This document shows positions 1-8,530 of a stretch of DNA of 64,000 nt, piece after piece; position 1 is the first letter of the stretch; every line of letters begins with the position of its first letter. The stretch comes from Arthrobacter globiformis NBRC 12137 (lineage in GTDB: Bacteria; Actinomycetota; Actinomycetes; Actinomycetales; Micrococcaceae), in contig NZ_BAEG01000085.1 in assembly GCF_000238915.1 (NCBI RefSeq), positions 1-64,000 of the forward strand, in the 5' to 3' direction. Made by a program: the position numbers and the translations under genes. The notes under the pieces are model-generated. The model was not told the DNA's origin. It did no database searches and saw only the letters and a program-made list of their open reading frames with translations.

Positions 1-2
1 AC

Positions 3-8
3 TAGAGT
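3..8 (+). promoter_or_regulatory. -10 element of pncB (leaderless)
   Basis: TAGAGT lies exactly seven bases before GTG 16. Its -35 region would fall outside the window. The same TANNNT-N6/7-start arrangement recurs at ten other genes here, so transcription probably begins at the start codon. Confidence 0.6.
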
Positions 9-15
9 GATTTTT

Positions 16-1344
16 GTGAGTAACTCCGCCCGCTGGGAGCAGCCCCGCACGTCCCTGTTCACCGACCATTACGAGCTGACCATGTTGCAGGGGGCCCTCC
101 ATTCCGGCGCCGCGCATCGCAAGGCCGTGTTCGAGGCGTTCGCGCGCAGGCTCCCGGACGGGCGCCGCTACGGGATTGTGGGCGGTACGGGCAGGCTGCT
201 GGACGGCATCATGGCGTTCCGGTTCGGCGAGGAGGAGCTCGAATTCCTGGCGCGCACCGGCGTGGTTAACAAGGAGACCCTCGACTACCTGGCCGATTTC
301 CGCTTCACCGGCGACATCTGGGGTTACGCCGAGGGCGAGGCGTACTTCCCCAACTCCCCCATCCTGATCGTCGAATCAACGTTCGCCGAGGCGTGCATCC
401 TGGAGACGTACATCCTGTCCGTCCTCAACCACGACAGCGCCATCGCCTCGGCGGCCTCCCGCATGGTGATGGCCGCCGGCCAGCGGCCCTGCATCGAGAT
501 GGGGTCCCGGCGGACGCAGGAGGAATCAGCCACTGCTGCCGCCCGTGCCGCCGTCATCGCCGGGTTCGACAGCACCTCAAACCTCGAGGCCGGGCTGCGG
601 TACGGACTCAAGACCGTGGGCACCGCCGCGCACTCCTTCACACTCCTCCATGACACCGAGCGGGACGCCTTCGAGGCGCAGGTCGCCTCCCTGGGGGCCG
701 GCACCTCGCTGCTGGTGGACACGTACGACGTCGAGGCCGCCGTCCGTACGGCCGTTGACATCGCCGGGGACAAGCTGGGCGCCGTGCGGCTGGACTCCGG
801 CGACCTGGTAGAGCAGGCGCAGTGGGTCCGGCAGCTCCTCGATGACCTGGGCAACGAGCACACCCGCATCACGGTGACCTCGGACCTGGACGAATACGCG
901 ATTGCGGCACTGCAGTCCGCCCCCGTTGACTCATACGGGGTGGGCACCTCCCTCGTGACCGGCTCCGGGGCACCTACCGCCAGCATGGTCTACAAGCTGG
1001 TCAGCCGGACCAACGATGCCGGGGAGTTCGTCTCTGTGGCCAAGGCCGCCAAGAACAAGACGAGCAAGGGCGGGCGGAAGTACGCCCTCCGCCGGCTCAA
1101 CGACAACGGTACGGCCACCCAGGAGCTCATCGGAGTGGGTCACCGGCCGGCGGACGACGGCAACGACCGGACGCTACTGCAGCAGTTCATCAAGAACGGC
1201 GAACTTTTGCCGGGCTGGACCGGCCACGAAGGGGTTCTGCGGGCGCGGCAGCGCCACGCCGATTCGCTGGCCGAGCTGCCGACGGTAGTCCACCGCCTGC
1301 ACCGCGGCGAGCCGGCGATCCCCACAATCTACGAAGAGAACTGA
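16..1344 (+). CDS. pncB: Nicotinate phosphoribosyltransferase
   Basis: Converts nicotinate and PRPP to nicotinate mononucleotide, the entry step of the Preiss-Handler NAD salvage route, in the cytoplasm. The 442-residue protein opens with SLFTDHYELTML and carries the conserved EMGSRRTQE segment, GTAAHSF (with the His that is phosphorylated in this family) and VRLDSGDL. An in-frame GTG lies upstream at 7, but GTG 16 sits seven bases after a TAGAGT -10 box and gives the family's usual N-terminus, so I chose 16. pncA follows nine bases downstream in the same direction, so the pair forms a salvage operon. Confidence 0.95.
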   Translation: MSNSARWEQPRTSLFTDHYELTMLQGALHSGAAHRKAVFEAFARRLPDGRRYGIVGGTGRLLDGIMAFRFGEEELEFLARTGVVNKETLDYLADFRFTGDIWGYAEGEAYFPNSPILIVESTFAEACILETYILSVLNHDSAIASAASRMVMAAGQRPCIEMGSRRTQEESATAAARAAVIAGFDSTSNLEAGLRYGLKTVGTAAHSFTLLHDTERDAFEAQVASLGAGTSLLVDTYDVEAAVRTAVDIAGDKLGAVRLDSGDLVEQAQWVRQLLDDLGNEHTRITVTSDLDEYAIAALQSAPVDSYGVGTSLVTGSGAPTASMVYKLVSRTNDAGEFVSVAKAAKNKTSKGGRKYALRRLNDNGTATQELIGVGHRPADDGNDRTLLQQFIKNGELLPGWTGHEGVLRARQRHADSLAELPTVVHRLHRGEPAIPTIYEEN

Positions 1345-1353
1345 GGACAACTG

Positions 1354-1989
1354 ATGGCACGGGCACTCATCATCGTTGACGTCCAGAACGATTTCTGCGA
1401 GGGCGGCGCGCTGCCGGTGGAGGGCGGGGCCGCCGTGGCCGGGGCCATCAGCGAGTACGTCGAGAACCACCACGGCCAGTTCGACCACATCGTGGCCACG
1501 CAGGACTGGCACATCGATCCGGGCGCCCATTTCTCGGAAGCCCCGGACTTCAAGGACACCTGGCCGCCGCACTGCGTCGCCGGGACCCAGGGCGCCGAGC
1601 TCCATCCGGAGCTCGACACCGAACACATCCAGGCGTACTTCCACAAGGGCCTGTACACGGCGGCGTACTCCGGGTTCGAGGGCCTGCTGGCGCCGGAGGA
1701 CGCCGTCCCCACCGGCGAACGGCAGCCCGGTTCGCTGCCCGGAGCGGCCGACCCCGGGTACGCACCGGAGGAAGACGCGATCGGCCTCGACGACTGGCTG
1801 CAGAGCCACGATGTGGAGGACGTCGTAGTGGTGGGCCTCGCCACCGACCACTGCGTCATGGCCACGTCGCTGGATGCGGTCCAGGCCGGCTACTCCGTCA
1901 CCGTGATCAAGAGGCTGACAGCGGGCATCGCCGACGACCTCGATGACACCTACGCCGAAATGGAGCTGGGCGGCGTGGACCTCGAGTAG
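1354..1989 (+). CDS. pncA: Nicotinamidase, isochorismatase-like fold
   Basis: Deamidates nicotinamide to nicotinate, which PncB upstream then uses. The 211-residue protein has the family's catalytic Asp in VDVQNDF near residue 10, metal ligands in the DWHIDPGAHF stretch near residue 50, and the nucleophilic Cys in ATDHCVMA. Length and motif order fit bacterial PncA. It follows pncB by nine bases and has no promoter of its own that I can see. It converges on the helicase gene with only a 12-base gap, too short for an intrinsic terminator. Confidence 0.95.
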   Translation: MARALIIVDVQNDFCEGGALPVEGGAAVAGAISEYVENHHGQFDHIVATQDWHIDPGAHFSEAPDFKDTWPPHCVAGTQGAELHPELDTEHIQAYFHKGLYTAAYSGFEGLLAPEDAVPTGERQPGSLPGAADPGYAPEEDAIGLDDWLQSHDVEDVVVVGLATDHCVMATSLDAVQAGYSVTVIKRLTAGIADDLDDTYAEMELGGVDLE

Positions 1990-2001
1990 GTCCCCGCCCC
2001 G

Positions 2002-3780
2002 CTATTTCCTGCCGATGAACCAGTCCTGCAGCTTTTTCAGCCTGGACTGGAGCTGCTCCTCGTTCGCCTGTGCCACGGGAGGCCCGCCGCAAACAGTCCG
2101 GAGCTTCGTGTGCACCACCCCGTGCGGGGTGCCCGTCCGCGCAGACCAGGCCGCCACGTTCTTGGCAAGCTCGTTCCGCAGGTCCATCAGCATCCGGTGG
2201 TCCGGCACTGCAGGGGCGGCGGGCTCAGCTGCGGGGCCCTGGCGCTTCTTCCGGCCCTGCTGCTCGTGCTGCCGCTGGCGCAGCAGCATGCCCACCTGTT
2301 CGGCGTCCAGCAGGCCCGGGATGCCGAGGAAGTCGAGTTCGTCCTCGGAGCCAATGTCGCCTCCGGTGCCGAACTCGCCGCCGTCGAACAGCACCCGGTC
2401 GAAGGACGCCTGTGAATCCAGGGCCTCGAACTTGCCCTTGGTCAGGCTGTCCGAGGCCTTTTCCTCGCGGTTCGCCTCGTCCATCAGCGACTCTTCGAGG
2501 TCCATCAGGCCGTCGCCGTCATCGTTCTGCGGCCGGTCCAGGGCATGGTCCCGTTCGGCTTCCATGCTGTTGGCCAGCGCCATCAGCTGGGGAACGGACG
2601 GAAGGAAGACAGAGGCCGTCTCGCCCCGCTTCCGGGAACGCACAAAGCGCCCCACGGCCTGGGCGAAGAACAAGGGAGTGGACGTGGAGGTGGCGTAGAC
2701 GCCCACCGAAAGGCGCGGCACGTCCACGCCTTCGGACACCATGCGCACGGCCACCATCCAGCGCTTGTCGCCCGCGCTGAACTCCTCGATCTTGTTGGAG
2801 GCCTTGGCATCATCAGACAGAATCACCGTCGGCGACTCGCCCGTGATCTTCTTGAGCTGGCCGGCGTACGCCCGGGCGTCCTCGTGGTCGGTGGCGATCA
2901 CCAGGCCGCCGGCGTCGGGAACGGACCGCCGGACCTCGCTGAGCCGTTTGTCCGCTCCTGCCAGGACGGCGGGAATCCATTCCCCGGCCGGGTTCAGGGC
3001 GGTCCGCCAGGCCTGTGACGTGATGTCCTTGGTGACCGCCGCCTCGCCGAGGGAGGCGGCCATCTCGTCGCCGGCGCTGGTGCGCCAGCGCATTTGGCCC
3101 GAATACGCCATGAAGATGACCGGACGCACCACGTGGTCACGCAGCGCGTTGCCGTAACCGTAGGTGTAGTCCGACTTAGAGCGGCGGATGCCCTCGCGGT
3201 CCTCGGTGTACTCCACAAACGGAATGGGCGAGGTGTCCGACCGGAACGGCGTACCGGTCAGGGACAGCCGCCGGGCCGCGGGGTCGAAGGCCTCGCGGAG
3301 ACCGTCGCCCCAGGACAGCGCCTCGCCGCCGTGGTGGATTTCGTCGAGAATCACCAGGGTGCGGGCGGCCTCGGTCTTGGCCCGGTGCAGCATGGGCTTG
3401 CTGGCCACCTGCGCGTAGGTCACGGCCACGCCGATGAACCCGCGGCCGTGCTGGCCGTCCGAATTCTTGAAGTTCGGGTCAATGGCGATGCCGACGCGCG
3501 CGGCAGCGTCAGCCCACTGCCGCTTCAGGTGGTCGGTGGGCGCGACGATGGTGACGCGGTTCACCGTGCCGGCCTCGATCAGCATGGAGGCCACCCTGAG
3601 CGCAAAGGTGGTCTTGCCGGCGCCGGGGGTGGCCACGGCCATGAAATCGCGCGGAGCCTTGCTGAAGTACAGGTCCAAGGCTTCCTGCTGCCAGGCACGG
3701 AGCTTCGGGGCGGTTCCCCAGGCTGCACGTTCCGGATAAGCCGGGGGCAGGGTGGGTCCGCCGAAGAGTGTCTCCGTCAC
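2002..3780 (-). CDS. DEAD/DEAH-box (superfamily 2) helicase
   Basis: A 592-residue SF2 helicase-like ATPase. Motif I is TPGAGKTTFAL near residue 52, motif II is DEIHHG near 145, and motif VI lies in the QAVGRFVRSRKRG region, so both RecA-like domains are present. The C-terminal 150 residues are charged and low in complexity. The GTG start shares one base with the TAG stop of the DUF3039 gene upstream (TAGTG), so the two are probably translationally coupled. The exact nucleic-acid substrate is unknown. It resembles the helicases often found beside DUF3039 genes in actinobacteria. Confidence 0.88.
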   Translation of the reverse strand: MTETLFGGPTLPPAYPERAAWGTAPKLRAWQQEALDLYFSKAPRDFMAVATPGAGKTTFALRVASMLIEAGTVNRVTIVAPTDHLKRQWADAAARVGIAIDPNFKNSDGQHGRGFIGVAVTYAQVASKPMLHRAKTEAARTLVILDEIHHGGEALSWGDGLREAFDPAARRLSLTGTPFRSDTSPIPFVEYTEDREGIRRSKSDYTYGYGNALRDHVVRPVIFMAYSGQMRWRTSAGDEMAASLGEAAVTKDITSQAWRTALNPAGEWIPAVLAGADKRLSEVRRSVPDAGGLVIATDHEDARAYAGQLKKITGESPTVILSDDAKASNKIEEFSAGDKRWMVAVRMVSEGVDVPRLSVGVYATSTSTPLFFAQAVGRFVRSRKRGETASVFLPSVPQLMALANSMEAERDHALDRPQNDDGDGLMDLEESLMDEANREEKASDSLTKGKFEALDSQASFDRVLFDGGEFGTGGDIGSEDELDFLGIPGLLDAEQVGMLLRQRQHEQQGRKKRQGPAAEPAAPAVPDHRMLMDLRNELAKNVAAWSARTGTPHGVVHTKLRTVCGGPPVAQANEEQLQSRLKKLQDWFIGRK

Positions 3781-4112
3781 TATTTGTTGTTGCCTGAGTC
3801 TCCGCCGGACCCGCTGCCGCCGTCGTTGCCCGGGCGGAGGCCCTCATAGACCTCTTTGCACATCGGGCAGACCGGGAACTTCTGCGGATCCCGTCCGGGC
3901 GTCCAGACCTTGCCGCACAGCGCGATCACCGGTTCGCCGGTCATGGCGGACTCCATGATCTTTTCCTTGCGCACGTAATGTGCAAAGCGCTCACGGTCGC
4001 CGGGCTCCACTTCCTGGCGCAGTTCCTCGCGCTCAATCGTTGCGGTGGACGATCCGGCGCCGGAAAGCTCACGCATGGGGTCGTTGTCGAGAGGATCCGT
4101 CATGCTACTCAT
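3780..4112 (-). CDS. DUF3039 family small protein
   Basis: A 110-residue conserved actinobacterial protein of unknown function. Its C-terminal half holds a CGK...CPMC pair of cysteine motifs, which suggests a small zinc site, and the tail is a Gly/Ser/Asn linker. Three Met codons are possible, at 4121, 4112 and 4103. A TAAGAT -10 box at 4120-4125 overlaps the first and lies seven bases before the second, so I chose 4112 as a leaderless start. The stop overlaps the helicase start, so the pair is one transcription unit. Confidence 0.82.
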   Translation of the reverse strand: MSSMTDPLDNDPMRELSGAGSSTATIEREELRQEVEPGDRERFAHYVRKEKIMESAMTGEPVIALCGKVWTPGRDPQKFPVCPMCKEVYEGLRPGNDGGSGSGGDSGNNK

Positions 4113-4119
4113 GGCATCC

Positions 4120-4125
4120 ATCTTA
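4120..4125 (-). promoter_or_regulatory. -10 element of the DUF3039-helicase operon
   Basis: TAAGAT on the minus strand, seven bases before ATG 4112. No convincing -35 is seen. It argues against the ATG at 4121, whose first two bases are part of this hexamer. Confidence 0.5.
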
Positions 4126-4172
4126 GCCGTTCCGCAGGTTCGGCCGCGGGAGGACCCGGGCGCAGGTTGCGG

Positions 4173-4955
4173 TCAGAGGCCCTGCCACGCCGGTTTGTGC
4201 TCGTAGGTGTGCCGGTAGTAGTCGGCGAGCTTCAGTGACGACGCCGCGGCCTCGTCCAACACGATGGAGGCGTGCGGGTGCAGCTGCAGGACCGAGGCAG
4301 GGCAGATCGCGGCAAGGGGTCCCTCCACCAGGTCGTGGACGGCCTGCGCCTTTTGGGCTCCCGTGGCCAGCAGGATGGCGTGCCGCGACTCGAGGATGGT
4401 GCCCAGCCCCTGGGTCACCACGTGGTGTGGAACCTCGTCCAGGCTGCGGAAGAAGCGGGCGTTGTCGCGCCGGGTCTGCTCGATGAGCGACTTGATCCGG
4501 GTGCGGGATGCCAGGGACGACCCCGGCTCGTTGAAGCCGATGTGCCCGTCGGTGCCAAGGCCCAGAAGCTGCAGATCGATGCCGCCGCGCTCCCTGATCC
4601 GGTCCTCGTAGGCACGGCAGGCCGCAGGGATGTCGGCGGCGCTTCCGTCCGGTCCGAGGACATTGTCCGGGTCGATGTTGACCCGGTCCGCGAAGTCGCG
4701 GCGGATCACCTCCCGGTAGGACTCCGGGTGTCCGGGTTCCAGCCCGACGTACTCATCGAGAGTGAATCCGCAGGCACGGCTGAAATCCAGGCCGGCCTGC
4801 TCGTGGCGCCGGGCGAGTTCGTCGTAGACCGGCAGCGGCGATGATCCCGTGGCAAGCCCCAGCACGGCGTCGGGCTTGTTCCGCAGCAGGTTCTCCACTG
4901 CGTCCGCGACGAGGGAGGCAATCTGCCTGCCGCCCGGAAGTATGACGACCTCCAT
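4173..4955 (-). CDS. nagB: Glucosamine-6-phosphate deaminase
   Basis: Converts glucosamine-6-phosphate to fructose-6-phosphate and ammonia, linking amino-sugar use to glycolysis. The 260-residue protein shows LATGSSP near residue 35, the DEYVGLEPGHPESY segment near 68, and the catalytic GLGTDGHIGFNEPGS loop near 137, all diagnostic of NagB. Start ATG 4955 has an AAAGG ribosome site seven bases upstream. No nagA, nagE or NagC-type regulator is nearby, so control of this copy cannot be read from its context. Confidence 0.95.
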   Translation of the reverse strand: MEVVILPGGRQIASLVADAVENLLRNKPDAVLGLATGSSPLPVYDELARRHEQAGLDFSRACGFTLDEYVGLEPGHPESYREVIRRDFADRVNIDPDNVLGPDGSAADIPAACRAYEDRIRERGGIDLQLLGLGTDGHIGFNEPGSSLASRTRIKSLIEQTRRDNARFFRSLDEVPHHVVTQGLGTILESRHAILLATGAQKAQAVHDLVEGPLAAICPASVLQLHPHASIVLDEAAASSLKLADYYRHTYEHKPAWQGL

Positions 4956-5036
4956 TTTCGGCCTTTCTCTCGGCTGTCCTGCTAGTCAACCACGGCGGGC
5001 CGCCGCCCGGCAGATGAATTCAGCCGTTGGCTGTTC

Positions 5037-6608
5037 TCAGCGGTTGACAGTGACCTGGGCCAGCAGCTCCGGGCCGCGGGCATCGAGCCACCGCCCGCCC
5101 AGCCGGACCCCCACAATGAACAGTGCAGTGCCCAGGACGGGCCCCAGTGCCAGGTTGATCCAGCCAAATAACGGGTCTCCGGTGAGCACCTGCGCGAGGA
5201 CCAGGCCGGCCTCCGGGAGGACCAGCACCAGAAGGACACCCATTCCGCCGAACTGGACGGCGAGTGTCTGCCCCACGTTTCCCGGGGGCTTCTTGAACGG
5301 GCTGTCGCCGGGAAGCGGCACGGCAATGGTGTAACGGGCGGACACCACGGATGACAGGCCCAGCCCGGTCAGCAGCACTCCCACGGACATCCCGAGGATG
5401 GAAGGCCACCACGCCCAGTCGGCCATGATGAAGAACGGCACGACGGCGAGGATCAGCACCGTGGGCAGCGCGAACGCCAGACAGGCCAGCGCGCGCCCCA
5501 GCCGGTCATGGACTCCCCGCACACCGGCGGCGACGTGCAGGGCAAAAGCGGTGTTGTCGTAGGACACGTCCCCCGAAATGGACCATGCCAGGAGGAACGC
5601 CGTGAGCGGACCGGTGATCATCAGAACGCCGTAGTCGTTGGTCTGGCTGCCTTGGAAAGCCAGTACAACGGGCAGCAGCGGAATGACCACCAGCGAACCG
5701 GAATACCGGGGATCACGGAACCAGTAGGTCAGGGCACGTGCCGTGACGGCACCGGCCGGCGTCGCGGGCAGAAGGGAGAACAGCCCCAGCCGCCCGCCCT
5801 TCCGGCGGCTGCTTCCGCTGTAAGGCGGCGTGACCAGGGCACGTTCCAGCAGCAGCTTCCAGCACCAGGAAAGGCCCGCCAGCGTAGCCGCGGCAATGAG
5901 CAGCTTGAGTCCCGCCGTGCCCGGCCGTCCGGCTTCGAGATCGCCGCCCAGCGACCAGGCAGCCCCCAGCGGCGTCCAGGAAATCCTGCCGGCCAGGTCG
6001 GACAGGAAGGCCCCGGAACCGGCCATGCCCTGGAAGATGCCAGCGGTGATCGGACCCAGGAGAACCAGGGGAACCATGAAGGCGATGCCGCTGACGTCCC
6101 TGAACCGCCGTGAGGCCGCCAGGCTCGACGTCGCCGTAGTGACGACCCGGCAGAACACCACGCAGGTCAGCACGCCAAGGACGGCGCCAACGAGCGCGCC
6201 CGCAGCTGGCAGGACACCGCGGGAGAAGGTGACCACGGTGGCCAGGGCGACGATTGAGGTGGCCAGGCCCGGAAGCCCGATGAGGCCGCCGAGCGCGAGG
6301 CCGGCCAGAAGCTGCGGCATGGGCACGGCCGACGTCGTGAACCGGGCAGGGTCCAGCGTCATGTCCACGGCCGAGGCAATGACCGGCACAATTCCCCAGC
6401 CCAGCAGGGCCGCCGAGCCGCCCAGCACCACGACGGTCTGGGCCAGGCCCGGGTCCTGCTGCCGGAGCAGGACCAGCAGCACCACGCACATGCCGACGAT
6501 GAAGAGCGCATACAGTCCGCCGAACGCCAGCCCCACCAGTTGCCAGGGGCTCCGCCGCAGGCCGTTCCGGAGCAGCGTGAGCTTCAGCCTCAGGAGGTGC
6601 GCAACCAT
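5037..6608 (-). CDS. ABC transporter permease (multi-pass membrane protein)
   Basis: A 523-residue integral membrane protein with about a dozen hydrophobic segments, starting MVAHLLRLKLTLLRN. It overlaps the upstream ATPase gene by 19 bases, so it is very likely the membrane half of the same exporter. The open frame extends upstream to 6743, but that part is Arg/Pro-rich and lies inside the ATPase gene, so ATG 6608 is preferred. The substrate is unknown; single-permease ABC-2 type exporters of this build include drug and lipid exporters. Confidence 0.85.
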   Translation of the reverse strand: MVAHLLRLKLTLLRNGLRRSPWQLVGLAFGGLYALFIVGMCVVLLVLLRQQDPGLAQTVVVLGGSAALLGWGIVPVIASAVDMTLDPARFTTSAVPMPQLLAGLALGGLIGLPGLATSIVALATVVTFSRGVLPAAGALVGAVLGVLTCVVFCRVVTTATSSLAASRRFRDVSGIAFMVPLVLLGPITAGIFQGMAGSGAFLSDLAGRISWTPLGAAWSLGGDLEAGRPGTAGLKLLIAAATLAGLSWCWKLLLERALVTPPYSGSSRRKGGRLGLFSLLPATPAGAVTARALTYWFRDPRYSGSLVVIPLLPVVLAFQGSQTNDYGVLMITGPLTAFLLAWSISGDVSYDNTAFALHVAAGVRGVHDRLGRALACLAFALPTVLILAVVPFFIMADWAWWPSILGMSVGVLLTGLGLSSVVSARYTIAVPLPGDSPFKKPPGNVGQTLAVQFGGMGVLLVLVLPEAGLVLAQVLTGDPLFGWINLALGPVLGTALFIVGVRLGGRWLDARGPELLAQVTVNR

Positions 6609-7354
6609 TCGAGCCCCTCCGTCTGGCTCCTGCCGCCCACGAGCTGCACGAACCGTTCTTCCAGGGTGGCGCCGGCACGCACCTGGTCGACCGTTCCGGC
6701 GGCCAGGATCCGGCCGCCGGCAATCACGGCCACGTGGTCGCACATCCGCTGCACGAGGTCCATCACATGGCTGGACACGATCACGGTGCCGCCCGTGGCC
6801 ACATACCTGTCCAGAATGTCCCTGATGTTGGCCGCGGAGACGGGATCCACGGATTCGAAGGGCTCATCCAGCACCAGGATCTTTGGCGCGTGGATCAGCG
6901 CGGAGGCCAGCGCGATCTTCTTCGTCATGCCGGCGGAGTAATCCACCACGAGGGTGCCCGCGTCCTGGCTGAGGTCCAAAGCTGCGAGCAGCTCCCCCAC
7001 CCGGGCGGCCACGACGTCCCGGTCCATGCCCCGGAGCAGCCCGGCGTAGGTGACCAGCTGCTCACCGCTGAGCCGGTCAAAGAGCCGCACCCCGTCGGGC
7101 AGGATACCCATCAGCTTCTTGGCTTGCAGCGGCTGCGCCCAGACATCCACCCCGTGGACCACCGCCGTGCCGAAGTCCGGGCGGAGAAGGCCCGTGGCCA
7201 TGGAGAGGGTGGTGGTCTTGCCGGCGCCGTTGGGCCCGACGATGCCGAAGAACGAACCGGCGGGAACGTCGAGGCTGATGCCGTCCACCGCGATCTTGGT
7301 GCCGAAGCGCTTGGCAAGCCCCCTGATCGAGAGGGCTATTAGGGGAGTGCTCAT
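6590..7354 (-). CDS. ABC transporter ATP-binding protein
   Basis: A 254-residue ABC ATPase. Walker A is GPNGAGKTT near residue 40, the signature loop is divergent (YSAGMTKK in place of LSGGQ), Walker B is ILVLDEP followed by FESVDP, and the switch His lies in SSHVMD. The divergent signature is common in ABC-2 exporters. It overlaps the permease gene at its 3' end. The ATG at 7354 lies six bases after a TAGGGT -10 element, which predicts a leaderless message. Confidence 0.92.
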   Translation of the reverse strand: MSTPLIALSIRGLAKRFGTKIAVDGISLDVPAGSFFGIVGPNGAGKTTTLSMATGLLRPDFGTAVVHGVDVWAQPLQAKKLMGILPDGVRLFDRLSGEQLVTYAGLLRGMDRDVVAARVGELLAALDLSQDAGTLVVDYSAGMTKKIALASALIHAPKILVLDEPFESVDPVSAANIRDILDRYVATGGTVIVSSHVMDLVQRMCDHVAVIAGGRILAAGTVDQVRAGATLEERFVQLVGGRSQTEGLEWLRTS

Positions 7355-7360
7355 GCACTT

Positions 7361-7366
7361 ACCCTA
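7361..7366 (-). promoter_or_regulatory. -10 element of the ABC exporter operon (leaderless)
   Basis: TAGGGT on the minus strand, six bases before ATG 7354. It fits the spacing seen at the other leaderless candidates in this window. Confidence 0.5.
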
Positions 7367-7426
7367 GCCGCGGCCTCTCACCGGGGGGATCCTCCGGAAG
7401 GAGTAGAAACCCGGCAGGGCCGTCCG

Positions 7427-8530
7427 TCAAAAGGAACGGCGCGGCACGGCCCGTTCATACTGCGGCGCCCAGCGCAGGTTGTGGCCGAGTTCAAAGGCGG
7501 CCCGGAGCCACCAGTGCGGATCCCGCAGTGCCGCCCGGGCGATAAAGACGCCGTCAGCCTGTCCGGTGGCCACCACATGCTCCGCCTGGTCCGGGGACGT
7601 CAGGAGCCCCACGGTGCCGGTGGCGACTCCTGTTTCGCGGCGGATCCGGGCCGCGAATTCCGTCTGGTAGCCCGGTCCCGGCTGGATCTGCTGGTGTGCC
7701 ACCGCCCCGCCGCTGGACACGTCCACGAGGTCCACGCCCCGCGCGGCGGCCTGCGCAGCCAGGCTCACCGAGTCCTCGACGCTGATTCCGCCCTCTGCCC
7801 AGTCGGTTGCCGAAATGCGAAGCAGCAGTGGCATGGACTCCGGGATGACGTTGCGGACCGCGTCGATGACGGCCAGGGTCAGCCGGCTCCGCCCTTCCGC
7901 AGTGCCGCCCCAGGAGTCGGTGCGGTCATTGATCAGGGGGCTTTGAAACTGGTGAAGGAGATATCCGTGGGCACCGTGCAGTTCGATGGTGTCGAAGCCG
8001 ATGTCCACGGCACGGGACGCTGCGGCGGCAAAGTCGGCGATGACGCCCCGGATGTCATCCTCCGTCATGGCGGCGGGCGGCGCGTAGCCGTCGAAGGCCT
8101 GAGGGCCCGGACCCACCGTCTCCCAGCCGCCGTCGGACGCCGGAACCGACCCGCTCCGGCCGGAGAACGGCCAGTACGTCGACGCTTTGCGTCCTGCATG
8201 GGCGAGCTGCACACCGATCTTGGTGTCGGCGACACCGTGGCGGTGCACGAAGCTGACGATCCGCTCCCAGCCCAGCGCCTGCTCGTCGTTGTACAGCCCC
8301 GCGTCCCGCGGACTGATGCGCCCCGCGGCATTCACTGCCGCAGCCTCGGTCAGGATGAGGGCCGCTCCCCCGGCGGCGAACGACCCCAGGTGCATGAGGT
8401 GCCAGTCGTTGGGCACCCCGGCGGCTCCGTCGGGTTCGCAGCTGTACTGGCACATCGGCGAAACCCAGCCGCGGTGCTGCAGTTCCAGGGACCGCAGCTT
8501 CAGAGGCTGGAACAGTGCGGGCACCGCCAC
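7427..8530 (-). CDS. NADH:flavin oxidoreductase, old yellow enzyme family (YqjM-like)
   Basis: A 367-residue FMN-dependent oxidoreductase that should reduce activated C=C bonds with NADPH. Early in the barrel is SPMCQYSC, with the active-site Cys position of the YqjM class. The substrate-binding His pair is in ELHGAHGYLLHQF near residue 180, followed by NDRTDSWGG. The GTG start at 8530 shares one base with the TAG stop of the thioredoxin/TPR gene (TAGTG), so the two genes are coupled and may both serve a redox or stress response. The physiological substrate is unknown. Confidence 0.92.
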   Translation of the reverse strand: MAVPALFQPLKLRSLELQHRGWVSPMCQYSCEPDGAAGVPNDWHLMHLGSFAAGGAALILTEAAAVNAAGRISPRDAGLYNDEQALGWERIVSFVHRHGVADTKIGVQLAHAGRKASTYWPFSGRSGSVPASDGGWETVGPGPQAFDGYAPPAAMTEDDIRGVIADFAAAASRAVDIGFDTIELHGAHGYLLHQFQSPLINDRTDSWGGTAEGRSRLTLAVIDAVRNVIPESMPLLLRISATDWAEGGISVEDSVSLAAQAAARGVDLVDVSSGGAVAHQQIQPGPGYQTEFAARIRRETGVATGTVGLLTSPDQAEHVVATGQADGVFIARAALRDPHWWLRAAFELGHNLRWAPQYERAVPRRSF